NCBI RefSeq assembly: GCF_040932035.1
Contig: NZ_JBFRBB010000001.1
Coordinates: 992,001 to 1,056,000, forward strand
DNA length: 64,000 bases
Direction: 5' to 3'
Source of the DNA: Hoeflea_A sp040932035
Lineage (GTDB): Bacteria; Pseudomonadota; Alphaproteobacteria; Rhizobiales; Rhizobiaceae
Both the position numbers and the translations under genes were made by a program. Below the pieces are notes generated by a model. The model was not told where the DNA came from. It made no database searches and saw only the letters and a program-made list of their open reading frames with translations. Below, one piece after another: positions 41,674 through 50,729 of this stretch. Each line of letters opens with the position of its first letter. Positions within the stretch are counted from its first letter, which is position 1.

Positions 41674-41928
41674 TTAAATGATATGAGAATATACCATTAT
41701 GTCAATTAGAGCTGGTTCGCCAGGGTTGCGAAAGTTCGGGTGCCTATCGTGTTCGCGCAGCCAATTGGACTGGTTGAATCAGTCAAAAGTGGTTCTTTTC
41801 AATTGACAAATTTACGGTAGAACGGCAAGGCAGCCAATGTGTCCGCACGCCGAAAATGAACGAATTCCGGGCCAACGGCACGGCTGGGCAAGCAAACCGA
41901 TATTGAAGCGTGACAGTGTAATCATCCG

Positions 41929-43383
41929 ATGACGATTTTGATGAACGAAACGGTTGGCCATCTCGTTGATGGCGTGTGGATAAGACCGCAATCCGGGCGC
42001 ATTCTCGAATTGTCAAATCCCGCGGACGGCCAGCTTCGGTGCAGATTGCCACTGGCGAGCGCCGATGAGGTCGCGGATGCTGTAAGGGCCGCGCGGCGGG
42101 CATTTGACAATGGCTGGGACCGCAGTGAGTTATCCGACCGGCTTGCCATCCTCCGCAGCCTGATCAACCAGATCGAGAGGTATTGGGAAGAATTTGCCCA
42201 GCTGATATCGTTCGAGATCGGAGCGCCGATCGACTTCGCACGCAAGCACCAGGTCGAAGCCGCGCTTGGTCATCTGGCCGCGACGCTTTCTGCGGCCGAG
42301 CGGGCGCAATTTGATCATCCCGAACCAAAGCAACAGCCGGAACATCGGGTTCGATATGAAGCGGTTGGTGTTGCAGCTCTTATTACGCCATGGAACTGGC
42401 CGCTCAACCAGGTGGCGCTGAAAGTCGGTGCGGCTCTTGCAGCCGGATGCACGATGGTGCTCAAGCCGTCCGAACTTGCGCCGATGACCAGCACTTTGCT
42501 GGCGCAATGCATGGCTGATAGCGGCGTGCCGGATGGTGTGTTCAACATGCTTATCGGTGATGGCGAAACCGGCGCCGCGCTCGCGAAAAATACCGACATT
42601 GATATTGTCTCGTTCACCGGCTCGACCCGGGCGGGCAGGGCCGTGGCGACGGCCGCCACCCGCAATTTCACCCGTACCGCGCTTGAACTCGGCGGTAAAT
42701 CCCCGAATATCCTGTTTGAAGACTGCGATCTCGAAACCGCGATCGCACAGGGTGTGGCTCACTGTTTTCGCAATGCCGGACAGTCCTGCAACGCCGCATC
42801 GCGAATGCTGGTCGAGCGCACCATATACGATCAGGCAGAGGAGTTGGCGGCCGACGCCGCGCGTGCCACCGATGTCGGGCTTCCGAACGCAGCGGGCACG
42901 CATATCGGACCGCTGGTCAGCAATGCCCAATTTGAGCGGGTACAGACCTATATCCAAACCGGTCTGAATGAAGGAGCGAGACTTGTCGCCGGTGGTCCCG
43001 GACGGCCGGAAGGGCTCGAGACAGGCTATTTCGCCAGACCGACAGTTTTTGCCGGTGTGGCGTCAAACATGACAATTGCCAGGGAAGAGATATTCGGTCC
43101 GGTTCTCGCAATCAGCCCGTTCGAGGATGAAGAAGACGCAATCAGGCAGGCAAACGATACGGAATATGGGCTCGCCGCCTATCTGCAGACCGAGGATCCG
43201 GCAAAGGCAGACCGCGTATCGCGCCGGCTGCGCGCCGGCATGGTCCAGATCAATGGCACCAGCCGCGCGCCCGGCGCGCCGTTTGGCGGCGTGAAAGCGT
43301 CGGGCATCGGACGGGAAGCCGGCATCTGGGGCATCCGCACGTTTCAGGAAATCAAATCGATCAGCGGTGCAGCGGCCCTTTAG
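41929..43383 (+). CDS. NAD(P)-dependent aldehyde dehydrogenase
   Basis: 484-residue aldehyde dehydrogenase. The landmarks are TPWNWPLNQVALKVGAALAAGCTMVLKPSE (cofactor site), FTGSTRAGRAVA, the catalytic Glu in LELGGKSPNILFED and the catalytic Cys in FRNAGQSCNAASRML, then EEIFGPVLAISPF near the C-terminus. ATG 41929 is used; ATG 41941 is also possible. It stands alone between the hydantoinase regulator and the TetR gene, so its pathway is unclear. Its large GC-rich catalytic core shows no damage. Paralogue of the dehydrogenase at 51077, with moderate divergence. Confidence 0.9.
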   Translation: MTILMNETVGHLVDGVWIRPQSGRILELSNPADGQLRCRLPLASADEVADAVRAARRAFDNGWDRSELSDRLAILRSLINQIERYWEEFAQLISFEIGAPIDFARKHQVEAALGHLAATLSAAERAQFDHPEPKQQPEHRVRYEAVGVAALITPWNWPLNQVALKVGAALAAGCTMVLKPSELAPMTSTLLAQCMADSGVPDGVFNMLIGDGETGAALAKNTDIDIVSFTGSTRAGRAVATAATRNFTRTALELGGKSPNILFEDCDLETAIAQGVAHCFRNAGQSCNAASRMLVERTIYDQAEELAADAARATDVGLPNAAGTHIGPLVSNAQFERVQTYIQTGLNEGARLVAGGPGRPEGLETGYFARPTVFAGVASNMTIAREEIFGPVLAISPFEDEEDAIRQANDTEYGLAAYLQTEDPAKADRVSRRLRAGMVQINGTSRAPGAPFGGVKASGIGREAGIWGIRTFQEIKSISGAAAL

Positions 43384-43403
43384 CCGTCTGCCGGAATTAA
43401 TAG

Positions 43404-44045
43404 CTAAGCGCGAACAAGCCGCATGACCGTATCGATGTTGAATGCCAGCCTGGTGTCGAGATTGTCTTTTTCCATGAAGTCGCGCTCGAACAGGATCGAG
43501 CCCGTGAAGCGGTTGGTCAGATAATAGTAGCCGATCGCCGCGATCGTGATGTTAAGCTGAACGGGATCGATTCCCTTTCTGAAAACGCCTTTTTCTTCAC
43601 CACGTCTCAGCAGGTCGCCGACCATGCCGACGAATTTGCGGCTGACATCCATCAGAACGGTCGACCGTTTCAGATGCTTTGCCTTGTGCAGATTTTCACT
43701 GTTGACCAGTGTCAGGAACTCCGGATTTTTCAGATAGTAGTTCCATGTGAAGGTGACCAGCGCCTCAAGAGCCTCTTCCGGCGCAAGGTGATCCAGTTCG
43801 AGTTTCTGCTCTGCAGACCGGATATCCAGATAGGCGTCCTCCAGCACTCTTTGAAACAGGTTCTCCTTGCTTTCAAAGTAATGGTAGATCATGCGCTTGT
43901 TGGCTTTGGCGCGCTCCGCGATGACGTCGACCCGCGCACCGGCCAGACCGTTTTTGGCGAACTCCTTTTGTGCCGCCGACAGGATCCTCTTTTGGGTGGC
44001 ATCCGCATCACGAATGCGTCTTGGTTTTGTGTTTGTCGTCATCAC
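43404..44045 (-). CDS. TetR-family transcriptional regulator, candidate master of the TAACTAGTTA regulon
   Basis: 213 residues. The DNA-binding domain is at residues 14-65 (ADATQKRILSAAQKEFAKNGLAGARVDVIAERAKANKRMIYHYFESKENLFQRVLEDAY), with ANKRMIYHYF as recognition helix. The ligand domain (VTFTWNYYLKNPEFLTLVNSENLHKAKHLKRS, then FRKGIDPVQLNITIAAIGYYYLTNR) resembles the NicS/RutR-like group. An 18-bp near-palindrome lies 150 bp upstream (44195-44212), and five better copies lie before genes at 44419, 58287 (minus), 58524, 63250 (minus) and 63442. The gene is divergent from the sugar-type ABC operon it probably controls. Confidence 0.88.
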   Translation of the reverse strand: MMTTNTKPRRIRDADATQKRILSAAQKEFAKNGLAGARVDVIAERAKANKRMIYHYFESKENLFQRVLEDAYLDIRSAEQKLELDHLAPEEALEALVTFTWNYYLKNPEFLTLVNSENLHKAKHLKRSTVLMDVSRKFVGMVGDLLRRGEEKGVFRKGIDPVQLNITIAAIGYYYLTNRFTGSILFERDFMEKDNLDTRLAFNIDTVMRLVRA

Positions 44046-44194
44046 ACACCGCTTCTTCGTTTGCGATCCGGTTTATCGTGCAGCACTTTGCGCGGACCCC
44101 GTCCATGTGCTGCTTTTCGTACTTTCTTGCCAATGCCTCAGGAATTTCAATCGCTTGCGAATCAAGCAATACAGCCGGTTCAGAAAGTTCCATA

Positions 44195-44212
44195 GAAATA
44201 ACCCGTTAGTTA
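44195..44212. promoter_or_regulatory. TetR-type operator, site A (most diverged copy)
   Basis: GAAATAACCCGTTAGTTA. It differs from the consensus TAAGTAACTAGTTAGTTA at four positions and would mediate autoregulation of the TetR gene. Confidence 0.5.
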
Positions 44213-44306
44213 AAAAAGGCAAGTTGGACATCCCTCGTTTTTTGTGGATGCGGTGCGTTTCCGCATCTCCGCTCACTCGTAAAGTGGTTGACAGTTTCAA
44301 ATTAAC

Positions 44307-44324
44307 GAAGTAACTAGTTAGTGC
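44307..44324. promoter_or_regulatory. TetR-type operator, site B upstream of the sugar-type ABC operon
   Basis: GAAGTAACTAGTTAGTGC, with the perfect ten-base palindrome TAACTAGTTA at its centre, 95 bp upstream of ATG 44419. It lies 12 bp after a TTGACAG that could serve as a -35 element. Confidence 0.75.
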
Positions 44325-44418
44325 ATTAACGTCAAATTGACGACCGCCATAACGTTGCATTTTTTGATCATCGGCGGCTTTGAAATCTGACGAGTTGATC
44401 CATTCCAGGGAGAGAGAA

Positions 44419-45528
44419 ATGTCGTTCATAAAGAAGTTCATCGAGGAGGAGACGATCAATCGTCGCAAATTCCTGCTCGCATCTGCGATGGGGCTGGGCG
44501 GCGCGGCCGCAGCAGGCGTATTGGGATCGGGTCCGGCGCGCGCCGCGCTCAGCGATCCGACGATCGCCTGGAGCTATCGCAACCGCACCAACCCGTACTG
44601 GAACGAAATCGTGTCAGGAGGTGAGGCCTTTGTTGAGAGCCTCGGTATGCCGAAGAGCGCGCTCGTCCATCTGATCAATGACGGCTCCAGCGAAAAATCA
44701 CTCGCCGATGTCAAGGCGCTGCTTGCCAAGGAGAACGGCAATGTCGCGCTGGCTATCGATACGAACGATGCCCCCAACTGCCGTCCGATCGTCGAAGCTG
44801 TTGCTGCATCCAAGGGTTATGTCTCTACAATCTGGAACAAGACCGACGATCTGCATCCATGGGATTTCGGTGACCACTATGTTTCCCACATGACCTGGTC
44901 TGATCTCGGCCCGGCGGAACAGACGGCGCGCATCCTGTTCAAGAAAATGGGCGGTAAGGGCGGCATCGTCGGTCTTGGCGGCATCGCCTCCAACAACCCT
45001 GCCATTGAGCGCAAGCAGGGCCTGCTCAACGCCATGAAGGATTATCCTGACATCGAACTTCTCGATTATCAGGCCGCTGACTGGGACACCCAGAAAGCCA
45101 ACCAGATCATGTCGAGTTTCCTCACCCGCTTTGGTGACGAAATCAAGGGCGTCCACTGCGCCAATGACACAATCGGTTACGGCGTGCTCGAAGCGCTGCG
45201 CGCCGAAGGGCTTCAGGGTGTCATTCCGATTGTCACCTATGACGGCAATCCGCAGGCGGTGGATCTGGTCATCAAGGGCGATATCGAAGCGACCGTCTTC
45301 ACCAATCCGCATTGGGGCGGAGGCATCACCGCGGCGCTCGCCTATTATGCGGCAACCGGTCACTTCAAGCCCTCGGACGAGCCGCACGCGAACCGCGAGT
45401 TTTACGGCCCGACAATCATGATCACGCCGGACGACGCCAAGGCGTTCAAGGCGGAGTATCTGGACAGTGTTCCGACCTACGACTGGAAGGATTTCTGGGG
45501 GCCGGGCAACGGTCAGATCAGCTACTGA
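44419..45528 (+). CDS. Sugar-type ABC transporter substrate-binding protein (periplasmic-binding-protein I family)
   Basis: 369 residues from ATG 44419, after GGGAGAGAG. The N-terminus carries a twin-arginine-like signal (INRRKFLLASAMGLGGAAAAGVLGSGPARAA). The mature protein has the RbsB-like fold: IAWSYRNRTNPYWNEIVSGGEAFVESLG, KALLAKENGNVALAIDTNDAPNCRPIVEAV, GIVGLGGIASNNPAIERKQGLLNAMKDYPDIELLDYQAADWDTQKANQIMSSFLTRFGDEIKGVHCANDTIGYGVLEAL. It differs from typical sugar proteins in the N-terminal 'RNRTNPYW' instead of 'NPFF', so a sugar acid or polyol is possible. It heads an operon with two permeases and a double ATPase, and is preceded by TetR site B. Confidence 0.88.
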   Translation: MSFIKKFIEEETINRRKFLLASAMGLGGAAAAGVLGSGPARAALSDPTIAWSYRNRTNPYWNEIVSGGEAFVESLGMPKSALVHLINDGSSEKSLADVKALLAKENGNVALAIDTNDAPNCRPIVEAVAASKGYVSTIWNKTDDLHPWDFGDHYVSHMTWSDLGPAEQTARILFKKMGGKGGIVGLGGIASNNPAIERKQGLLNAMKDYPDIELLDYQAADWDTQKANQIMSSFLTRFGDEIKGVHCANDTIGYGVLEALRAEGLQGVIPIVTYDGNPQAVDLVIKGDIEATVFTNPHWGGGITAALAYYAATGHFKPSDEPHANREFYGPTIMITPDDAKAFKAEYLDSVPTYDWKDFWGPGNGQISY

Positions 45529-45543
45529 TCCAATGTACGACAG

Positions 45544-45582
45544 GCCCGCGCACCGCTAGGCCGGTGCGCGGGCCGGTTTTTT
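45544..45582 (+). terminator. Attenuator/terminator between binding-protein and permease genes
   Basis: A 12-bp stem (GCCCGCGCACCG 45544-45555 with its complement 45562-45573, 6-base loop) precedes TTTTTT at 45577-45582. Located inside the operon, it probably lets most transcripts stop after the binding-protein gene, giving it excess expression. Confidence 0.8.
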
Positions 45583-45605
45583 ATCTTGCCTTCGGGAGGG
45601 GCACA

Positions 45606-46571
45606 GTGTCGCAAGTCATGTCGCGCGAAAACCTGCAGAAATGGGCTCCGGTTCTGGTTCTGATCGCTTTGATCCTGTTCTTTTCCATAGCGAATCCGAA
45701 CTTCATGTCGGTGCGCAATTTTGCCCGGATCGCCATGGCGGCAACGCCGGCGCTGATGATCTCGATTGGCATCACCTTCATCATCATCATGGGTTCCATT
45801 GATCTTTCAATGGAGGGAGCCGTCGCCGTATGCGCGGTTGTCTTTGCCACACTCTTTCTGAGCCTCGGTGGGGCTTTGGACAGCTGGGCATGGGTGGCGC
45901 TCCCCGCAACGCTGGTCGTTGGCGCATGTTTTGGCCTTGTTAACGGGCTTGTCCACGTCAAACTCAAGATACCCTCATTCATGGCGAGCCTTTCGATGGG
46001 TTTTGTCGGTATCGGCTTGTCCTTGCTGATGACCGGGGGCGACCGCATCCGCGTCGAGGACCCTCTATTCCGGTCGCTGTTGACAGAGCGTGTCCTGAAT
46101 TTTCCGCTGATGGTCTATTTCGCAGGGCTGGCTCTTCTCGTCGCCTGGTTCATACAGAGCCGCACAAGAATCGGGCGCAATTTCTATGCCGTCGGCGGCG
46201 GTGAGGAACTGGCGCACGCTTCCGGTCTCAACGTCAACCGCGTTCGCGTGCTCGGTTTCATGATTGCTGGTGCTTTCTACGCGCTTGGAGCGCTGTTTGC
46301 CGTTGCGCGTATAGGCATTGCCGAAACCGCGACGGGCTATAATCTGATGTTCATCTCGATTACCTCCGTCGTAGTTGGCGGAACCGCACTTTGGGGCGGC
46401 ACCGGTGGTGTGTGGAATTCTCTGGTCGGTGTTCTGATCGTCAATGTCATTGCCAACGGCATGATCGTCATCGGCCTTCCGCGCTACGTGCAGGACGGTG
46501 TTCTCGGCGTCCTGGTCATTTTGGCCGTTTATCTGTCGACCGACCGCAAGTCGCTCGCATTCGTGAAGTGA
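45606..46571 (+). CDS. Sugar-type ABC transporter permease 1 (RbsC-like)
   Basis: 321-residue membrane protein. GTG 45606 follows GGGAGGGG by five bases and is chosen over the far upstream codon at 45312, which lies in the previous gene. About ten helices are predicted, starting APVLVLIALILFFSIANPNFMS. The RbsC-type motifs GITFIIIMGSIDLSMEGAVAVCAVV and VNGLVHVKLKIPSFMASLSMGFVGIGLSLLMTGG, and the coupling phrase GRNFYAVGGGEELAHASGLNVNRVRVLGF are clear. It pairs with the second permease at 48095 to make a heterodimeric channel. Confidence 0.9.
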   Translation: MSQVMSRENLQKWAPVLVLIALILFFSIANPNFMSVRNFARIAMAATPALMISIGITFIIIMGSIDLSMEGAVAVCAVVFATLFLSLGGALDSWAWVALPATLVVGACFGLVNGLVHVKLKIPSFMASLSMGFVGIGLSLLMTGGDRIRVEDPLFRSLLTERVLNFPLMVYFAGLALLVAWFIQSRTRIGRNFYAVGGGEELAHASGLNVNRVRVLGFMIAGAFYALGALFAVARIGIAETATGYNLMFISITSVVVGGTALWGGTGGVWNSLVGVLIVNVIANGMIVIGLPRYVQDGVLGVLVILAVYLSTDRKSLAFVK

Positions 46572-46577
46572 CGCGCC

Positions 46578-48083
46578 ATGTTTGAATTGCAAAAAGTCGA
46601 CAAGATTTTCCCCGGCGTGCACGCGCTCAAAGCCGTTGATTTCGAGATCAAGCGCGGCGAAATCGTCGGGCTTGTGGGTGAGAACGGTGCCGGCAAGTCG
46701 ACGCTTATGAAAGTCATCTACGGTGCTTATCAGCACGACGGTGGGCAGGTCTTTGTCGACGGCAAGACGGTCCGCTTCCACAACCCGCGGCAGGCCATGG
46801 ATATGGGCGTCGGCATGGTTTTCCAGGAACAGTCGCTCATTCCGAACCTGACCGTGATGGAAAACATCTTCCTCGGCTTTGAGAAGCAGTTCGTGAATTT
46901 CGGTGTCATCGACTGGAAGAAGATGGCGGAGGCGGCACGCCACCAGCTCAAGAAAGTCAAGCTCGATATCAGCCCGTCGACCACAACCTCGCAGCTGTCA
47001 TTCGCACAGCGTCAGCTTGTCGAACTCGCCAAGGTGCTGACTTTGGAGGAGCGGGTTCAGGGGGATCTCGTTATCCTTCTCGACGAACCGACCTCAGTGC
47101 TCGCGAAAGACGAGATCAAGCTCCTCTTCGAACTCGTTCGCGACCTTCGCTCACGCGCCTCGTTCATCTTTGTCTCGCACCGCCTGGACGAAGTCATCGA
47201 TCTGTCGGACCGCATCTACGTGCTGAAGGACGGTGAAGTTGTCGATGTGGTCAATGCCGACGAAGCGGATGTGGACTCCATCCAGCGCGAAATGGTCGGA
47301 CGCAACATCAACAAGGAATATTACCGCGAAGAACAGCAAAAACCCTATGACGACACCAAGGTCCTGCTTGAATTGGAGAGTGTCGGCAATTCAGGCAAGT
47401 ACCGCGACATCTCCTTGAAACTGCACGCCGGCGAGGTGCTTTGCCTGGTTGGAACCGAGGGTTCGGGCCGCGAGGCGATCCTGCGCACGATATACGGTCT
47501 GCAGCGCCCGGAAAGCGGAAGCGTAAGCATCAAGGGACAGGCGCTAAAGGGCTTCAGCGCAAAGTGCGGTGTTGAAAAGGGCGTTGCCTATGTGCCGCGC
47601 GAAAGGAAGATCGAGGGCATCGTCGGCGGCATGACCGTCTTTGAAAACATGACCCTTTCGCAAATGGGCAACTATTCAAGGGCAGGCGTGCTTGACGTCA
47701 GGCACGAAAGGGCACTGGCCCGCGAGTGGATCGAAAAACTCTCCATAAAGGCGTCATCCGAAAACGCCGATTGCGGAAACCTCTCCGGCGGAAACCAGCA
47801 GAAGGTGGTACTGGCAAAATGGCGCAGCGGCGGATCGGACATCATTCTGCTCGATCATCCGACGCGCGGCCTCGATATCGGTGCGAAAGAAGACGTCTAC
47901 GACATGGTCCGTGACATGTCGGCTGCCGGCATCGGGATCATCCTGGTCGCCGACACGCTGGAGGAGGCGATCGGCCTCAGCCACACCATTGCGGTCGTCA
48001 AGGACGGTGAGATCCAGAAATGGTTCGACTGTAAGCCCGGTTGCAAGCCGTCCCTCTACGATCTCATCCATTACATGATTTAG
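46578..48083 (+). CDS. Sugar-type ABC transporter ATPase with two nucleotide-binding domains (RbsA-like)
   Basis: 501 residues. Domain 1 has Walker A GENGAGKST, a signature that reads QLSFAQRQLVELAKV and Walker B VILLDEPTS. Domain 2 has a degenerate Walker A (GTEGSGREAIL), a normal signature (LSGGNQQKVVLAKW) and Walker B IILLDHPTRGLDIGA, where residue 427 is His in place of the catalytic Glu (DEPTRG in RbsA). Degenerate second sites occur in RbsA-type proteins, but the Glu to His change is less usual. It is 6 bp after permease 1 and 11 bp before permease 2. Confidence 0.9.
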   Translation: MFELQKVDKIFPGVHALKAVDFEIKRGEIVGLVGENGAGKSTLMKVIYGAYQHDGGQVFVDGKTVRFHNPRQAMDMGVGMVFQEQSLIPNLTVMENIFLGFEKQFVNFGVIDWKKMAEAARHQLKKVKLDISPSTTTSQLSFAQRQLVELAKVLTLEERVQGDLVILLDEPTSVLAKDEIKLLFELVRDLRSRASFIFVSHRLDEVIDLSDRIYVLKDGEVVDVVNADEADVDSIQREMVGRNINKEYYREEQQKPYDDTKVLLELESVGNSGKYRDISLKLHAGEVLCLVGTEGSGREAILRTIYGLQRPESGSVSIKGQALKGFSAKCGVEKGVAYVPRERKIEGIVGGMTVFENMTLSQMGNYSRAGVLDVRHERALAREWIEKLSIKASSENADCGNLSGGNQQKVVLAKWRSGGSDIILLDHPTRGLDIGAKEDVYDMVRDMSAAGIGIILVADTLEEAIGLSHTIAVVKDGEIQKWFDCKPGCKPSLYDLIHYMI

Positions 48084-48094
48084 AGGCTGTGACC

Positions 48095-49036
48095 ATGGAT
48101 CTTGAAAAACTGAAGCGTCACTTTCCCTGGATCACCCTTGTGGTGCTGACCCTGCTGGTTGGCCTGATGGATCCGAATTTTTTGCGCCCGCATAATCTCA
48201 TCCAGCTGGCCGGTGATATATCGACGCTGTTCATCATGGCGCTTGGCATCACCTTCGTCATCTATATCGGCGGCATCGATCTGTCAGCCCAGTCGGTTGC
48301 CAATATGACCACGGTTCTGGCGACGATTTCGCTACCGCTGTTCGGCGTCTGGGCAGGTGTTTTTTGCATCGTGATCGGGCTGGGTTTCGGGGCGGTTTCC
48401 GGCTTTGTTACAACCAGGCTGAAAGTACCCTCGTTCATCGCGACGCTCGCCGTTGGTGGCCTGGCGCTTTCAGTCGGGCAATACGCATCCGGCCAGCGCG
48501 CCCTTTATATGGACGCGACGCTTCGCGATCAGGCATTTGGATGGATGATTGGAACGACAGCCGGCATTCCGCACGAACTGATCATCGCGATCATCCTCCT
48601 TCTCCTTGCCTATTTTGTGCAGAACCGCACGACAACCGGACGAGCGCTGAAAGCCATCGGCGCGGGTGAACTTGCCGCTGTCGCATCCGGTCTTAAGGTC
48701 GATCAGTACAAGATCATGGCCTTTGCGTTTTCCGGAATGTTCGCGGCCATTGCCGGATTGCTGTTCTCGGTAAAGCTTGCCGGCGGATCACCGACACTTG
48801 CCGAGGGCTTTCTGCTGCCGGCAATCGTCGCTGTTCTGGTTGGCGGAACGCCGCTGACCGGCGGTGTCGGCGGTGTGCTCAATACCGCCATTGGCGCGAT
48901 GATCGTTGCCGTGGTGCGCACCAGCATGCTTTATCTGGAGATACCGGCAACCAGCCAGCAGATTTTCTTCGGTGTCGTTCTCATCGCGGCAATTGCACTG
49001 ACGATCGACCGCAGCAAAATGCGGATCGTGAAGTAG
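48095..49036 (+). CDS. Sugar-type ABC transporter permease 2 (RbsC-like)
   Basis: 313-residue permease starting MDLEKLKRHFPWITLVVLTLLVGLMDPNFLRPHNLIQL. It has the same RbsC layout as permease 1: ALGITFVIYIGGIDLSAQSVANMTTVL, VTTRLKVPSFIATLAVGGLALSVGQYASG, GRALKAIGAGELAAVASGLKVDQYKIMAFAFSGM. An in-frame upstream extension to 48041 lies in the ATPase gene and is not used. Two different permease chains in one importer are seen in several rhizobial sugar and polyol systems. The next gene, a zinc alcohol dehydrogenase, is 20 bp away. Confidence 0.9.
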   Translation: MDLEKLKRHFPWITLVVLTLLVGLMDPNFLRPHNLIQLAGDISTLFIMALGITFVIYIGGIDLSAQSVANMTTVLATISLPLFGVWAGVFCIVIGLGFGAVSGFVTTRLKVPSFIATLAVGGLALSVGQYASGQRALYMDATLRDQAFGWMIGTTAGIPHELIIAIILLLLAYFVQNRTTTGRALKAIGAGELAAVASGLKVDQYKIMAFAFSGMFAAIAGLLFSVKLAGGSPTLAEGFLLPAIVAVLVGGTPLTGGVGGVLNTAIGAMIVAVVRTSMLYLEIPATSQQIFFGVVLIAAIALTIDRSKMRIVK

Positions 49037-49055
49037 CGATGGGAGGGGGCCGATC

Positions 49056-50105
49056 ATGTCAACAATGAAAGCGGCGGTGCTGGTTGCTCCGGGACGGTTC
49101 GAAGTGTCAGACGTGCCTATGCCAGAAATCGGGCCGGATGAGGTTCTCATCTGGGTCGAGCGATGCGGCATATGCGGCACCGATGTCCATATTTTTAACG
49201 GCCACTATTCGGCGCATAACCTCCCCTTGATCCCCGGGCACGAGCTCGCCGGAACCATTGCCGGGCTCGGTGAAAATGTTACCGGTCTGGAGATCGGAAG
49301 AAAGGCCGTCGTCGACATAAATTTCGGATGTGGCAACTGCTTTTACTGCCGCAGAAACGAGATTCTCAATTGTGCATCGGTTGAACAACTCGGCATAGGG
49401 AGGGACGGTGCCTTTGCGGAATTTGTCAGCGTTCCGCAGCGCCATGTCATCACTGCGCCGGACGATGTACCGTTTGAGATCCTGGCGCTGGTCGAGCCGG
49501 TTGCCTGCGTCGTTCGGGCCACCAGGAAGGCGAATGTCGGGATCGGGCAATCCGCCGTGGTGCTTGGGGCAGGGCCGATCGGCAACATGCATATTCAGCT
49601 CCTGCGCCTTGCCGGGGCCGCGCCCGTTGTCGTTCTTGAGGCCAATCCATACCGCGCGGAACTTGCCGTTGCCGCAGGCGCGGACGCTGTGGTTTCGGAT
49701 GCGCTGGAACTGAAAGCGGTCGTTAGCGATCTCACAGACGGACGTGGTGCGGATGTCGCTGTGGAGTGTGTCGGCATTCCCGAACTCTACCGCCTGGCGT
49801 TCGATGTCATTCGTCCGGGCGGACATGTGTCCGCCTTCGGACTGGCGGCAGAGGGGGAATCCCATTCCCTGCCGTTGCTCGAGACGGTGCTGAGAGAAAA
49901 CTCGCTCAAGGGTTCGGTCGCCGGGATGGGGCAAGACATGCACGATGCTCTGGTGCTGCTGCGGCATGGGCGGCTTCGCACAGATGCTTTTACCGGCAGC
50001 GCCATCGGCATCGACAGGATTCAAACCGCCTTCGAAGGCAATGACATGCCTTCCGGTCAATTAAAGATGTCCGTGGTGATGGATAGCGCTGCCGTATCCG
50101 CGTGA
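49056..50105 (+). CDS. Zinc-dependent alcohol/polyol dehydrogenase (MDR family, sorbitol-dehydrogenase-like)
   Basis: 349-residue medium-chain dehydrogenase. The catalytic zinc site is CGICGTDVHIFNGHY (Cys) with HE in IPGHELAGTIAG; the structural zinc site is CGNCFYCRRNEILNC. The Rossmann motif is VVLGAGPIGNMHIQLLRLAGA. Such proteins oxidise sugar alcohols, L-threonine or similar secondary alcohols with NAD(P). Its place right after the ABC importer genes makes the imported compound, or its product, the likely substrate; a polyol or sugar is favoured. No special signal peptide is present, so it is cytoplasmic. Confidence 0.88.
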   Translation: MSTMKAAVLVAPGRFEVSDVPMPEIGPDEVLIWVERCGICGTDVHIFNGHYSAHNLPLIPGHELAGTIAGLGENVTGLEIGRKAVVDINFGCGNCFYCRRNEILNCASVEQLGIGRDGAFAEFVSVPQRHVITAPDDVPFEILALVEPVACVVRATRKANVGIGQSAVVLGAGPIGNMHIQLLRLAGAAPVVVLEANPYRAELAVAAGADAVVSDALELKAVVSDLTDGRGADVAVECVGIPELYRLAFDVIRPGGHVSAFGLAAEGESHSLPLLETVLRENSLKGSVAGMGQDMHDALVLLRHGRLRTDAFTGSAIGIDRIQTAFEGNDMPSGQLKMSVVMDSAAVSA

Positions 50106-50159
50106 CGGCGGAATGCAGCGCGCGGATTGAATATCAAACGTTCATGGATGGAGTTTGTT

Positions 50160-50729
50160 TTGGGAAAGATACTGGTCATTTACGACAGCGAAAGCGACAG
50201 GCGGTTCACCGAAAGTTCGGTCCAATATGTGCGCCAGGGGGCGGAGCGGGTCGAAGGCATGGATATTCGGGTCAAGCATGTAGACGAGGCCGAGACGAAA
50301 GACGTCTTTTGGGCAGATGGTATAGCCGTTGGCTGTCCAACCCATCTGGGCGGTGTTTCCTGGAAGATGAAACGGTGGTGGGATGACCGCACGCCGGATA
50401 TCTGGTTCAAGACCGATGGCAAATTCGCCGTTCCGTTCACGTCGGCGGGATCGCTGGGCGGTGGCGGCGAGCTGTGCTGCATGGCGCTGTCAATCATGAT
50501 GATGAACATGGGCTATTTTGTCTTTGGCATCACCGACTATGTGGCCAAGAAAGAAAGTCTTCACTACGGCGCCGTCTTTGCGGGTGAGCCGCGCTCGGAC
50601 GCAGCCATTGAAGCATGCCGCCGCGCCGGTCAGCGCCTTGCCGAGTGGGTTGGCTACTACATGGAGGGCCGCAAGGACCTGCACCCGCTTGATGCAAAAT
50701 ATCAGCGTTTCTGGGAGCTCGCGGACTGA
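50160..50729 (+). CDS. Flavodoxin-like / WrbA-type NAD(P)H:quinone oxidoreductase
   Basis: 189 residues from TTG 50160, which has GGAG six bases upstream; ATG 50148 in the same frame has no ribosome site. The flavodoxin fold starts KILVIYDSESDRRFTESSVQYVRQGAERVEGMDIRVKHVDE. Further FMN contacts are GIAVGCPTHLGGVSWKMKRWWD (P-T-H-x-G) and KFAVPFTSAGSLGGGGELCCMALSIMMMNMGYFVFG. It overlaps the ABM monooxygenase gene by one base. Together they could recycle quinones made during oxidation of an aromatic or quinol-type compound; the physiological partner is not known. Confidence 0.82.
   Translation: MGKILVIYDSESDRRFTESSVQYVRQGAERVEGMDIRVKHVDEAETKDVFWADGIAVGCPTHLGGVSWKMKRWWDDRTPDIWFKTDGKFAVPFTSAGSLGGGGELCCMALSIMMMNMGYFVFGITDYVAKKESLHYGAVFAGEPRSDAAIEACRRAGQRLAEWVGYYMEGRKDLHPLDAKYQRFWELAD

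Larger units (their letters stand above)
44046..44418. other. 373-bp divergent control region between the TetR gene and the ABC operon
   Basis: No convincing gene. It contains two copies of the TetR-type near-palindrome (44195-44212 and 44307-44324), TTGACA-like TTGACAG at 44288-44294, which could be a -35, and the ribosome site GGGAGAGAG before ATG 44419. Nothing else is evident. Confidence 0.6.

Noticed and set aside
44073..44468. Possible 131-codon minus-strand gene in the TetR/ABC spacer
   Set aside because: It crosses the ABC binding-protein start and both operator sites, has no ribosome site and gives no recognisable protein.
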